From the NCBI GenBank assembly GCA_017744915.1, contig JAGIAH010000010.1:1-64000 (forward strand): a DNA stretch of 64,000 bases, read 5' to 3'. Source of the stretch: Agrobacterium tumefaciens (GTDB lineage: Bacteria; Pseudomonadota; Alphaproteobacteria; Rhizobiales; Rhizobiaceae). Positions 18,718 through 27,026 of the stretch are shown piece after piece (positions within the stretch are counted from its first letter, which is position 1; each line of letters starts with the position of its first letter). The notes below the pieces were generated by a model. That model saw nothing but the letters and a program-made list of their open reading frames with translations. It made no database searches and was not told where the DNA came from. Made by a program: the position numbers and the translations under genes.

Positions 18718-21138
18718 ATGCGATATTTCATCAAGGCCTATCCGATGCACGAGCGCGAAGTTGGCATGCTCATGGAAGAGGCGGGCACCGGCGCTGTCGT
18801 TGCAGATATTGGTGACGGCCTTGTCGTGGGGACTGCCGACGGGGCGGCCATCGAGCGGTTAGCCGCTCAAGGGGTTGTCCTGCAAACGCTCGGTGTCGTG
18901 CCCGATGAAGGCGCGGAGCCTCTGGCCGCCGACGATGAGCTCGATGCCCGTGTGACGGAAGGGCGTGTGTTTGACGATCTGGTGGGAAGGCTGGAGGTAA
19001 GGCCACCCAAAACATCGCTCCCCTTGCCCGACACCGGGCCTGCCTATTGGCTTGCCGATGTGGTGACCGGAATTACAGACGATTCGATGGGCATGATCGA
19101 AGCGGCAGGCGCGGAAATCGTCGAGCGTGAACCCAGCGGCGCATTCGTTATACGCACCACCGACGGCGGAGCAGGTTTACTGCGTCTGCCCTTCGTGCAG
19201 AACGTCAGGCTTTACGGTGTCGATGAAACACTTTCAGCCCCTGTCGTGATTGAGGAAACGCTGGATGCGGCCGCAGGCGAAGCTGCCGACCCGATTACGA
19301 CCCGCAATGCGACGATCGATCGGCCAAGCGTCGGTGTTTCCGTTGAACCCGGCCTCAGTTCCGGACGTTTCGAAGCGATTTGTCATGAACGGTCCGATCT
19401 CGATGGCGTGACCGAAGCGATCGGCAATCTGGGCGGTAGCATCATATCGAGTTCCGGCCGCGCGGTGCGGTTCGTCCTCAACCCGGCCGATATTGCCAGT
19501 GTCGCGGCTATTCCTGGGGTCGCCAGCGTCGCAATGGCAAGATCGGCGCATTTGCGGTGCGATCTCGCGCGTCCGCTTGTCGGTATCGGCCATCCCGACC
19601 TGCCCCCGCTTTCCTTCGATGGCGCTGGCGAAACAATCGGCGTGGCGGATACGGGCATCGATGCCGGGCATCCCGATTTTGCCGCCAAACATGTAACTGC
19701 GGTGGCGCTTGGCCGTCGGGGCGATGCCTCGGACCCGGATGGCCATGGCACGCATGTCGCAGGGACGATCGCCGGTGATGGCACCGCGTCACGGGCGCAA
19801 GGAGCGCCTCCGAACGATCCCGCGCCGTTGCGCGGCATCGCGCCGGCCGCCAATATTTATTTCCAGTCGATCCTCGATGCCAATGGCGGCCTCGGCGGGC
19901 TACCGGATTCGCTGATCGATCTCCTGCAGCCGGCCTATGATGCGGGTGTTCGTATCCACAACAACAGCTGGGGGGCCTATATCCAGTCGCGTTATGACAG
20001 CATGGCGCTCGATATTGACGAGTTCGTTTATAGTCACCCCGATTTCCTGCCGATCATTGCCGCCGGGAACGAAGGCAGTTGCCGGCCGGGGCTGGCCTCG
20101 ATGCAGGGTTTCGTCGACTATCCGTCGCTCGGCTCTCCCGCCACGGCAAAGAACGGTATCACGGTCGGTGCAAGCCGCAGCAGCCGAACCAAGGGCGGCC
20201 TTGCCGCCATGACCTGGCAAAAAGCCTGGCCGAAGGATTTCGATGCTTTGCCGATTGGCGACGAGACGGTGTCGGGCGATGCCCAATGTCTGGCGGCATT
20301 CAGCTCGCGCGGCCCGGCCGATGATTTCCGCGTCAAGCCCGACCTGGTCGCCCCCGGCACTGACATTGCAGCCACGCGGTCGCGGCTTGCCCCGCTCTCA
20401 AATTTCTGGGGCGCCTATCCGAATAATCGTCACTATGCGTTCATGGGCGGCACGAGCATGGCCTGCCCGATCGTAACGGGTTGCGCGGCGCTTGTCCGGC
20501 AGTTCTATCGAAACGGCGGCGCGGTGACTGAACCAAGTGCGGCGCTCATCAAAGCGACACTCATCAATGGAACGACCGAGTTGAACGGAAAAGATGCAAT
20601 CGCATCGCCTGACGGCAAGCCGAATTATCATCAGGGTTTCGGTCGCGTCGATCTGGCGCGCTCGATTCCGAACCCGGATGCGCCTGCCTTTGAGCTGTTT
20701 TGTGTCGATACCTGGAAGCACAAGCCGGCCTTCCGGTTTGTGAACCGCAAGGGGCGTTTTCGTTGGGAATTCCTGGTGGTTGCTGCCTGCGAAATCAGGA
20801 TCGCGCTTGTTTGGACGGACTATCCCGGCCGAGCCGTGCAAAACCAGCTCCGCATGATCCTCGACACGCGAAAGGACGGGAGGACCGTGAACTGGATCGG
20901 CAATGCCAATGCACCCGCCTTTGTCAAATTCGCCAGTCACGACCCGACGGTGATTTTGCCGGGCCAGGAAAACGTGTTGACCCGTGACCCGCAGAATAAT
21001 GTCCAGATTATTCGCGCGCAGGTGGAACCCGGTTCGCATATGCTGGCGCTGTTCGCCGACGGTCTGATTAAATTGCCCCAGGACTTCGCGCTGGTCGCTA
21101 CTTATCCTGTTGGGGCGGTCAAGGTGGAGGTGGCGTGA
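18718..21138 (+). CDS. S8 family subtilisin-like serine protease without signal peptide
   Basis: An 806-residue protease. The catalytic triad is intact: Asp311 (IGVADTGIDAGHPDF), His343 (DPDGHGTHVAGTIAGDG) and Ser580 (FMGGTSMACPIVTG), with oxyanion Asn451 (IIAAGNEGSC). The first 280 residues look like three consecutive propeptide-type (I9-like) modules, each ending in a Val/Ile-rich strand: about 1-60, 107-168 and 216-275. The region after about 690 is a beta-rich C-terminal domain of the kind seen in large subtilases. No leader is present. The ATG at 18718 follows TCTGAGGATTGCAAG; the frame is open further upstream but overlaps the previous gene. The next gene abuts with no gap. Confidence 0.92.
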   Translation: MRYFIKAYPMHEREVGMLMEEAGTGAVVADIGDGLVVGTADGAAIERLAAQGVVLQTLGVVPDEGAEPLAADDELDARVTEGRVFDDLVGRLEVRPPKTSLPLPDTGPAYWLADVVTGITDDSMGMIEAAGAEIVEREPSGAFVIRTTDGGAGLLRLPFVQNVRLYGVDETLSAPVVIEETLDAAAGEAADPITTRNATIDRPSVGVSVEPGLSSGRFEAICHERSDLDGVTEAIGNLGGSIISSSGRAVRFVLNPADIASVAAIPGVASVAMARSAHLRCDLARPLVGIGHPDLPPLSFDGAGETIGVADTGIDAGHPDFAAKHVTAVALGRRGDASDPDGHGTHVAGTIAGDGTASRAQGAPPNDPAPLRGIAPAANIYFQSILDANGGLGGLPDSLIDLLQPAYDAGVRIHNNSWGAYIQSRYDSMALDIDEFVYSHPDFLPIIAAGNEGSCRPGLASMQGFVDYPSLGSPATAKNGITVGASRSSRTKGGLAAMTWQKAWPKDFDALPIGDETVSGDAQCLAAFSSRGPADDFRVKPDLVAPGTDIAATRSRLAPLSNFWGAYPNNRHYAFMGGTSMACPIVTGCAALVRQFYRNGGAVTEPSAALIKATLINGTTELNGKDAIASPDGKPNYHQGFGRVDLARSIPNPDAPAFELFCVDTWKHKPAFRFVNRKGRFRWEFLVVAACEIRIALVWTDYPGRAVQNQLRMILDTRKDGRTVNWIGNANAPAFVKFASHDPTVILPGQENVLTRDPQNNVQIIRAQVEPGSHMLALFADGLIKLPQDFALVATYPVGAVKVEVA

Positions 21139-22254
21139 ATGCGGGTTCATGCAATTAATGCGGCCGAGGGTGATTGCCTGTTGCTGGAAAGCGATGGTGC
21201 CTTTGCGCTGATCGACGGCGGCATCGCCGGAAATTACGACGCCAATCTTCAGCCCTATCTGGCGCAGGCGGTGGGTTTGAGCGGCCGCCTGGAGGTGGTC
21301 GTCGTCAGCCATGTCGACGCCGACCACATCACCGGGATACTCGACCTCTTCGCCGATATCGAACGTGCGCGTGCCGATGGCCAGGCGACGCCCGTGGAGA
21401 TCGGCGATCTCTGGCATAATAGTTTCGGCCAAACCCTCGATACCGCCAAGGGCGCGCTATTCGCCAACCTGCAGGCGATGATGAGCCAGGCGGGTCGCGC
21501 CAATCTCGCCGCTGCGAATGGATCCGTCGCCATGCTTGGCATCGCGCAGGGCGCAAGACTGCAGCGCGTGGCGGCACAGCTCGATATTCCATTCAATGGC
21601 TTCTTCGGTGGAGGGCATATCACACAGGAGGCGGCGCTCGGCCGGCAGTGGCCGCTCGGCAAGGCGGATTTTGTCGTCGCGGGTCCTACGACCGCCAATC
21701 TCAGGGAACTGCAGGACGAATGGATCGATTGGATCGAGCGCAACATGGACGCATTCGCGCTTGGGGATATTCAGGCCATGGCCAATGCCGACAAAAGCGT
21801 GCCCAATCTGAGCAGCATCGTATTGTTCGGTACGACGCCGGCCGGCGATATCCTTCTTACCGGAGATGCGCGGGGCGATCACATTCTCAGCGGCCTCGAA
21901 CAGAGCGGCGCTATTGCGAAAGATGCCCCCCACCGCCTTCGTCTTCTTAAGGTTCAGCATCACGGCAGCGATAGAAATGTAACGAAAAACTACTTCGAGC
22001 GCCTGCCGGCCGATATCTACCTGCTCTCGGCGAACGGCAAACATGGGAATCCGGACCAGGAAGTCCTGGCAATGATCGTCGATGTCGCAAAGGCCGATCA
22101 ACGCAAGCCGATCATAGTGGTCACGAACGAGGCGCCTTCGCTTGGCTGGCTACGCCAAAACCGTCCTCCTTCGCAATTCGACTATAGCTTGATCGTTCGG
22201 GATCCAGCCCGGCACGCTGTTGTAATTGATCTCGTCGCAGGCAGTGTTGTTTAA
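21139..22254 (+). CDS. Metallo-beta-lactamase-fold hydrolase (ComEC/competence-type)
   Basis: A 371-residue protein with the metal-binding motif HxDxDH in VVVSHVDADHITGILDL (His58, Asp60, Asp62, His63), preceded by the fold's opening strand pattern AEGDCLLLESDGAFALIDGG. Later ligands are suggested by ILLTGDARGDHI and LLKVQHHGSDRN, and ANGKHGNPDQEV follows the pattern of ComEC-type MBL domains. No signal peptide. It starts immediately after the protease stop (TGAATG), so it is certainly part of that operon. Free-standing relatives of this type often sit beside proteases or ATPases in conflict-type gene sets; the substrate (nucleotide, lipid or other) is unknown. Confidence 0.85.
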   Translation: MRVHAINAAEGDCLLLESDGAFALIDGGIAGNYDANLQPYLAQAVGLSGRLEVVVVSHVDADHITGILDLFADIERARADGQATPVEIGDLWHNSFGQTLDTAKGALFANLQAMMSQAGRANLAAANGSVAMLGIAQGARLQRVAAQLDIPFNGFFGGGHITQEAALGRQWPLGKADFVVAGPTTANLRELQDEWIDWIERNMDAFALGDIQAMANADKSVPNLSSIVLFGTTPAGDILLTGDARGDHILSGLEQSGAIAKDAPHRLRLLKVQHHGSDRNVTKNYFERLPADIYLLSANGKHGNPDQEVLAMIVDVAKADQRKPIIVVTNEAPSLGWLRQNRPPSQFDYSLIVRDPARHAVVIDLVAGSVV

Positions 22255-22335
22255 CAGCCCCTCTGAAAGGCTACCCGGTAATCTGCGATTGATGTCTGAA
22301 TGGACCATTCCTGCACCTTTCCACAGGTGGGCCGT

Positions 22336-24093
22336 TCACTCCCCTATAACTGCTCCCTCGCGTCGTGGATCGGCGCTGCCGGCCAGACCTTGCGCGGTCA
22401 TCTCGATGGCATGCAAACCGGAATTCATCTCACCCGGTTTCACCTCGTAACCCAGCGCCTTCAGCGGCCCGGCCAGATTTTCCGCGCTGGTGCCGGCCTC
22501 GATGTCGTAGGTGCCGAACCGGTTGATGAGATGCGGTTGGGCGACGATCGCCTCAACCGGCATGCCCCAGTCAATGTAGGCGATCAGTGCCTGTGCCACA
22601 TAACCAATGATCTGGCTGCCACCGGGTGAACCAATGGCGAGCAGCGGTCTTCCATCCTTCATCACGATCGTTGGGGCCATGGAGGAGCGCGGCCGTTTGC
22701 CGGGCTCGACGCGGTTGGCGATCGGCAGGCCACCGTCATGGGTCTTGAAGGAAAAGTCCGTCAACTCGTTATTGAGCAGGAAGCCATTCGTCATCAGACG
22801 CGAGCCGAAGCCATTTTCGATCGTCGTCGTCATCGAGATCACGTTGCCTTCCTTGTCGACAATGACAAAATGGCTTGTGGAGGGTAACTCGAGCGCGGCA
22901 TCCCGGCCGAAAAGCAGAGCGTGGTCCCATTCCGGTTCGCCGGCCTTGACGGCGTCTTTGGCCAAGGCCTTGTCACCGTCGAGCAGCCTTGCCCTCTCGC
23001 TTAGATAGGTCTTGTCCAGCAGGCCCTTGACCGGTAGTGGCACGAAACCGGTGTCAGCGACGTAACGTTCGCGATCGGCGAAGGCGAGACGCTGCGCATC
23101 GCCGATAATGCGCCAGCTTTCGACATTATTCGGCCCCAGGGACCTGAGATCAAAATTCTCCGCCATGCCGAGCATCTGGCCGACAGCGATGCCGCCTGAC
23201 GATGGCGGTCCCATGCCGCAAACGTCAAAAGCACGGTAGATGAAGCAGACCGGCTCGCGCTCGATAACGCGATAGTTGGAAAGATCGGAAAGCGACAGCA
23301 CGCCGGGATTGTCGGCTGCCTCGCGCACAGTCTTGACGATCGCCTCGGCAATTCTCCCCTTGTAAAAGGCGTCTGCGCCGCCTTTGGCCAGCACCGCAAG
23401 CGTCTCGGCGTAGGCCGGGTTCTTCAACAGGGTACCTGTCTGCAGGGCCGCCCCGGAGGGGTCAAAGAAATAGGAACGGGCCTCTGGATATTTCTTCAGC
23501 CGGTCGCCCTCGGACGCGATGAGGGAGGCAAGACGCGGCGACACTTTGAAACCCTCGGTCGCCAGCTTTTCCGCCGGTTTCAGCAGGCTTGCCCATTCCG
23601 CCTTTCCATAGCGTTTATGGGCTTCCTCCAGAAGTCGCACCGTTCCCGGTGTGCCAACGGAGCGGCCGCCGACTACTGCGTCCATGAATTTAAGCGGCTG
23701 ACCTTTGTCATCCAGAAAGAGCTTGGGCGTGGCCTCAATCGGCGCCGTCTCCCGGCCGTCCAACGTCGTCAGCTTGCCGCTTTTGGCGTGGTAATAGACG
23801 AGGAAGGCACCGCCGCCGAGACCAGAACTCTGTGGTTCAACGAGGCCCAGCACGGTCTGCACCGCCACCATCGCATCGATAGCGTTACCGCCTGCGGCGA
23901 TCACGTCGCGTCCCGCCTCGGCCGCCAGCGGATTGGCTGCCGCGACCATGAAGCCCCTTGCCTCGACACGTCTCGCAGTCGCAACACCCGCCGCTTTCTC
24001 CGGCGCAACCGTATCAGAGGCCTGCTGGGCGGAGGCGATTGCGGTGGAAAGCAATAAGGCGAGAACAGCCTCACCGAGAAATCTCATTTTCAT
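22336..24093 (-). CDS. ggt: Gamma-glutamyltransferase (glutathione hydrolase)
   Basis: A 585-residue periplasmic Ntn-hydrolase precursor with a signal peptide (cleavage after ASAQQ, about residue 22-24). Autocleavage should occur before the nucleophile Thr406 in LELPSTSHFVIVDKEGN, giving a large and a small subunit. The small subunit keeps NGFGSRLMTNGFLLNNELTD and PGKRPRSSMAPTIVMKDGRP, both conserved in the family. The large subunit has GGNAIDAMVAVQTVLGLVEP and SGLGGGAFLVYY. It splits the gamma-glutamyl bond of glutathione, giving cysteinylglycine and glutamate, and would feed sulfur recycling. Convergent with the MBL gene, 81 nt away. Confidence 0.95.
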   Translation of the reverse strand: MKMRFLGEAVLALLLSTAIASAQQASDTVAPEKAAGVATARRVEARGFMVAAANPLAAEAGRDVIAAGGNAIDAMVAVQTVLGLVEPQSSGLGGGAFLVYYHAKSGKLTTLDGRETAPIEATPKLFLDDKGQPLKFMDAVVGGRSVGTPGTVRLLEEAHKRYGKAEWASLLKPAEKLATEGFKVSPRLASLIASEGDRLKKYPEARSYFFDPSGAALQTGTLLKNPAYAETLAVLAKGGADAFYKGRIAEAIVKTVREAADNPGVLSLSDLSNYRVIEREPVCFIYRAFDVCGMGPPSSGGIAVGQMLGMAENFDLRSLGPNNVESWRIIGDAQRLAFADRERYVADTGFVPLPVKGLLDKTYLSERARLLDGDKALAKDAVKAGEPEWDHALLFGRDAALELPSTSHFVIVDKEGNVISMTTTIENGFGSRLMTNGFLLNNELTDFSFKTHDGGLPIANRVEPGKRPRSSMAPTIVMKDGRPLLAIGSPGGSQIIGYVAQALIAYIDWGMPVEAIVAQPHLINRFGTYDIEAGTSAENLAGPLKALGYEVKPGEMNSGLHAIEMTAQGLAGSADPRREGAVIGE

Positions 24094-24182
24094 TAGCCTT
24101 ATCCTCCAGAGAGGGATAACCCGTTAATGTGAAAAGAGCATCCAACCGGGCCGGCAGGTCAACCCCCCAATGACTCAGGCGG

Positions 24183-24458
24183 ATGATTTTCCGCAAGCTC
24201 CGGCAAAGGCCGGGCCTGGCAAACTATTATCGGGACGTCGCTTTGTCCCTTGATAGGTTTCAGGAAATTTCCATCGACGCCGTAAGGGGGCGAACAGTCG
24301 ATGAACTGGAGGAGGGCCTGCTTCATATGCCATTTGGCGATCCCATTCGGTCGGACGACTCCTATTTTGCTGTTTATCCCGAACGGAAATCGCACAATGC
24401 AAATATCATTCTCTTTCGCGACTGGTTGATCCGGCAGACGAGAAAGCATGTTTCGTGA
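24183..24458 (+). pseudogene. C-terminal remnant of a LysR-type regulator
   Basis: The 91-codon frame has no plausible start context, yet its second half reads like the end of a GcvA-type LysR effector domain: LEEGLLHMPFGDPIRSDDSY, FAVYPERKSHN, then LFRDWLIRQTRK. The equivalent in intact regulators is the segment around a PFG motif, then YxxVYPE and FRDWL. The DNA-binding domain and most of the effector domain are missing. It probably derives from a regulator gene that once stood between ggt and the MFS gene. Confidence 0.65.
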
Positions 24459-24538
24459 CTTAAAAAGACAGGCGGGCAGCGTCCAAGTCGTTTCTCGTCG
24501 AAAGCATGCGATTTAATTTGCTGCCGAATTGTGGGCAC

Positions 24539-25786
24539 TCACATTTTCCGTTGTGTGGCAAGGCGCGGCGGCGTGGCCAGAGGCAGCGCCGTTACAACCA
24601 CTGGCGCGATCAGGGCCGACCATGCTGCCCCATAACCGAAATGATCGACCAGGAGCCCGAACAGGTAGGGGCCAAGTGCCATGACAGCCAAACAAATCGT
24701 GGATGCGAAGGCGATTGTCGAGGCTATCGAGCCCTTTGGTGCGCTCTCGGCGATCTGTAGAAGATAAAGAGGAAACCAGCCGATCCCGAATATTCCCAAT
24801 ATGACAAGCACGAGGAGGATTACGGGCAGCGGGGTGCCGATGGGGAGAAGCGCAAGGAGTGCCGCGGCGCAGGCAGCAATGACGGATACCAGCCCAAACG
24901 ATTGACCGCGAAGACCGGGCCGGAAGCGATCGCTGAGCCAGGGCAGAAGAATGCGGCCGGGAATGCCCGCAAGCTGTGTTCCGGCAAACATTGAAGAGGC
25001 GACAAAGAGGCCAAGCCCCAATCCGTCGGCCATGAAGCCGATGACGTGTGCGGTAAGGGTGAATTGAAACGCCGACATGGCAATGCCAAGCCGCAATACG
25101 GGCCAGAAGCTGCGATCCTGCCCGACGATGCGGACGAGTTCTACGAGGGGGAGCGGACGCTCGGTTTTTGCTGCTACATCGCCTCCCTCGCGATACAGCC
25201 CCCAGAAAAGTGCACCGCCCGTGAGGGAAACACCGGCGCAGAGCCAAGCCGCGGCATGCCACCCGTAGCGGACCGCCATGAACGGCAGGAGAGCGGCCGC
25301 GATCATCGTTCCGAAGGGAACCGCGGCCTGCCGAAACCCTGTGGCGATTCCGCGTTTGGTGGGTGGAAACCAGCGCATGATCGCCCGTGTGCCGCCCGGT
25401 TGGACAGCCGCATAGGTGCCGCCCAGAAACGCGATGCAAACAAGCAGCGCGGGCAGACTGTTTGCGAATGTTGCCGCACAGGCCATGGCGATCGCCATGC
25501 CGAGCATGGCAATGCCGACAATACGACGCTCGCCATGAATATCGATGGCGCGGCCGAGCATAAACATCGTCGCGATCTGGACACCATTCATGACGGTGAC
25601 AGCAAGGGATGCGGATGCGAGGGAAACGCCGAATGCTTCCCGCCAGAAAGGCACGAGAATGTAAATGCCCTGCGATACGAATGAGCCTGTGGTTTGTGTT
25701 GCGACCGCCACGGCAAGCACTGCCCATATGCGGGAATCAACGGTAGGCGCGGGGGTGGGCAGGGGCGAGGAAATCTGTGACGACAC
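24539..25786 (-). CDS. MFS transporter
   Basis: A 415-residue major facilitator with 12 predicted helices. The helix 2-3 loop motif MLGRAIDIHGERRIVG corresponds to MFS motif A, and TYAAVQPGGTRAIMRWFPPTKRGIATGFRQAAVPFGTMIA resembles the CynX/NimT and oxalate/formate-like branch. The GTG start at 25786 is supported by TAGGAG seven bases upstream. It is divergent from a LysR gene with a 90-nt shared promoter region. The arrangement is repeated, with paralogous regulators, at 60198-62723. Substrate unknown; import of a small organic anion or export of a toxic compound are both possible. Confidence 0.88.
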   Translation of the reverse strand: MSSQISSPLPTPAPTVDSRIWAVLAVAVATQTTGSFVSQGIYILVPFWREAFGVSLASASLAVTVMNGVQIATMFMLGRAIDIHGERRIVGIAMLGMAIAMACAATFANSLPALLVCIAFLGGTYAAVQPGGTRAIMRWFPPTKRGIATGFRQAAVPFGTMIAAALLPFMAVRYGWHAAAWLCAGVSLTGGALFWGLYREGGDVAAKTERPLPLVELVRIVGQDRSFWPVLRLGIAMSAFQFTLTAHVIGFMADGLGLGLFVASSMFAGTQLAGIPGRILLPWLSDRFRPGLRGQSFGLVSVIAACAAALLALLPIGTPLPVILLVLVILGIFGIGWFPLYLLQIAESAPKGSIASTIAFASTICLAVMALGPYLFGLLVDHFGYGAAWSALIAPVVVTALPLATPPRLATQRKM

Positions 25787-25863
25787 GAAAAACTCCTATC
25801 AAGAGTTTCGTGCAATAGCCGCCTTGAAGAGATGACAGAATTAGGGGCTTGCAAGTTTCAGCG

Positions 25864-25878
25864 ATAACAGTTTGTTAT
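25864..25878. promoter_or_regulatory. LysR-box dyad overlapping the regulator start codon
   Basis: ATAAC-AGTTT-GTTAT is a perfect 5-bp dyad with the T-N11-A spacing (T25865, A25877) typical of LysR-type binding sites. It overlaps the ATG of the LysR gene and lies 78 nt upstream of the divergent MFS gene, so it fits autorepression plus control of the transporter. Confidence 0.6.
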
Positions 25879-26728
25879 GAACGCCATGCGCTCATTGGAT
25901 CCTGAGGCCGTCGAGGCTTTTCTTCTTGTTGCCGAATTTCAGTCGTTCACACGGGTCGCGGGCGTGATGAATACGACGCAGGCGGCCATATCCCTGCGGT
26001 TGCGCCGGCTCGAAGACATGCTGGGACATCGCCTGGTCGAACGGACGCCGCGCCGCGTGCGGTTGACCGCTGCGGGCGAACGCTTTCTGGAACCCGCGCG
26101 CGCTTATGTCGCCGCCGGCCGTCGTGCGCTTGATGTCTTCGGTCAGGAGCCGACGCGTCTCGCGATCGGTGTCACACATCATCTGATCGGCGCCGACCTG
26201 CCTCGGATACTTCGGGTTGTCAGCGAGCGCGAAACGAGCGTTACGCTTCATCTTCGCACCGCCGGCACAAGAACCTTGCTTGACCTTTATGATGCCGGAG
26301 AACTCGATGCGATCGTTGTGCTGCGGCACGATGATATCCGCCGGGATGGAGAGGCTCTGTTTCAGGAGAGCTTCGGCTGGTACTGCAGCTCGGATTTCGA
26401 TCTGGCTTCAGATGTCCCGGTGCCGCTGGTGTTGCAACCGGAACCCTGTAATTTGCGAGCCATGGCCCTTCGGGCGCTGGAGAGCGCGGACATAGCCTGG
26501 CGAGAAGTGTTTGTCGGCACCGGCGCAACGGCGGTGGGAGCCGCTGCGGAGGCTGGAATCGGCGTTGCGCTTCTGGCGCAAAGCGCGGCGCCCGCTGGTG
26601 TGCTGCAGGTCAGGAGCCGCGCGCTGCCGGAACTTCCGAAACTGGATGTCGTGATGATCTCCACGATTACCGGCGATCATGCAAACGCCGTGCTGCGACG
26701 GATCACGGGGGCATTCCGTCCATCCTGA
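25877..26728 (+). CDS. LysR-family transcriptional regulator
   Basis: A 283-residue regulator. The winged HTH spans about residues 8-66 (LDPEAVEAFLLVAEFQSFTR, TTQAAISLRLRRLEDMLGHR, ERTPRRVRLTAAGE), followed by a linker helix and an effector domain (about 95-283). It is divergent from the MFS gene at 24539 and likely controls it through the dyad at 25864. It is a close paralogue of the LysR at 60198: both share VEAFxxxAxxQSFTR, TTQxAISxxLxRLED, GWY and the AIAW/DIAWxEVF stretch, and that gene also faces an MFS gene. An inducer cannot be predicted. Confidence 0.93.
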   Translation: MNAMRSLDPEAVEAFLLVAEFQSFTRVAGVMNTTQAAISLRLRRLEDMLGHRLVERTPRRVRLTAAGERFLEPARAYVAAGRRALDVFGQEPTRLAIGVTHHLIGADLPRILRVVSERETSVTLHLRTAGTRTLLDLYDAGELDAIVVLRHDDIRRDGEALFQESFGWYCSSDFDLASDVPVPLVLQPEPCNLRAMALRALESADIAWREVFVGTGATAVGAAAEAGIGVALLAQSAAPAGVLQVRSRALPELPKLDVVMISTITGDHANAVLRRITGAFRPS

Positions 26729-27026
26729 AGCGGTGAGCAATGTCTTGCTCATTCGCGATTTTCAAGGGAACAACATTTCCATAGAACGTTCGAAAGGCAT
26801 GTTGTCGAAATTTCCTTTTATCTCCCCATGTCGCGAAGAAACGCAACGGGGATCCAAGGCAACCCAATAATTCAGCACAAATTTTGGTGCCTTGGTGCAT
26901 ACGTTTTGAAATAAAATTCTGCAAGGAATGTTTCCTTTGTAGGCCGAGAAGAATTTTCTTCTTAGCGACGCGTCGCTTTGCCCCGATGCTTTTGTCATCG
27001 AAACGCTGTTTAAAACGGGGATTTTC
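26729..27026. promoter_or_regulatory. Leader region of the sulfur-scavenging block
   Basis: About 300 AT-richer nucleotides without a gene before the family 5 binding protein. They hold a perfect 7-bp arm repeat AGAAGAA-TT-TTCTTCT (26947-26962), followed at once by a perfect 14-bp palindrome AGCGACG/CGTCGCT (26964-26977). These sit 50-80 nt before the start codon and are the best candidates for an operator. A LysR-type or sulfur-starvation regulator could act here, but none is encoded next to it. Confidence 0.45.
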
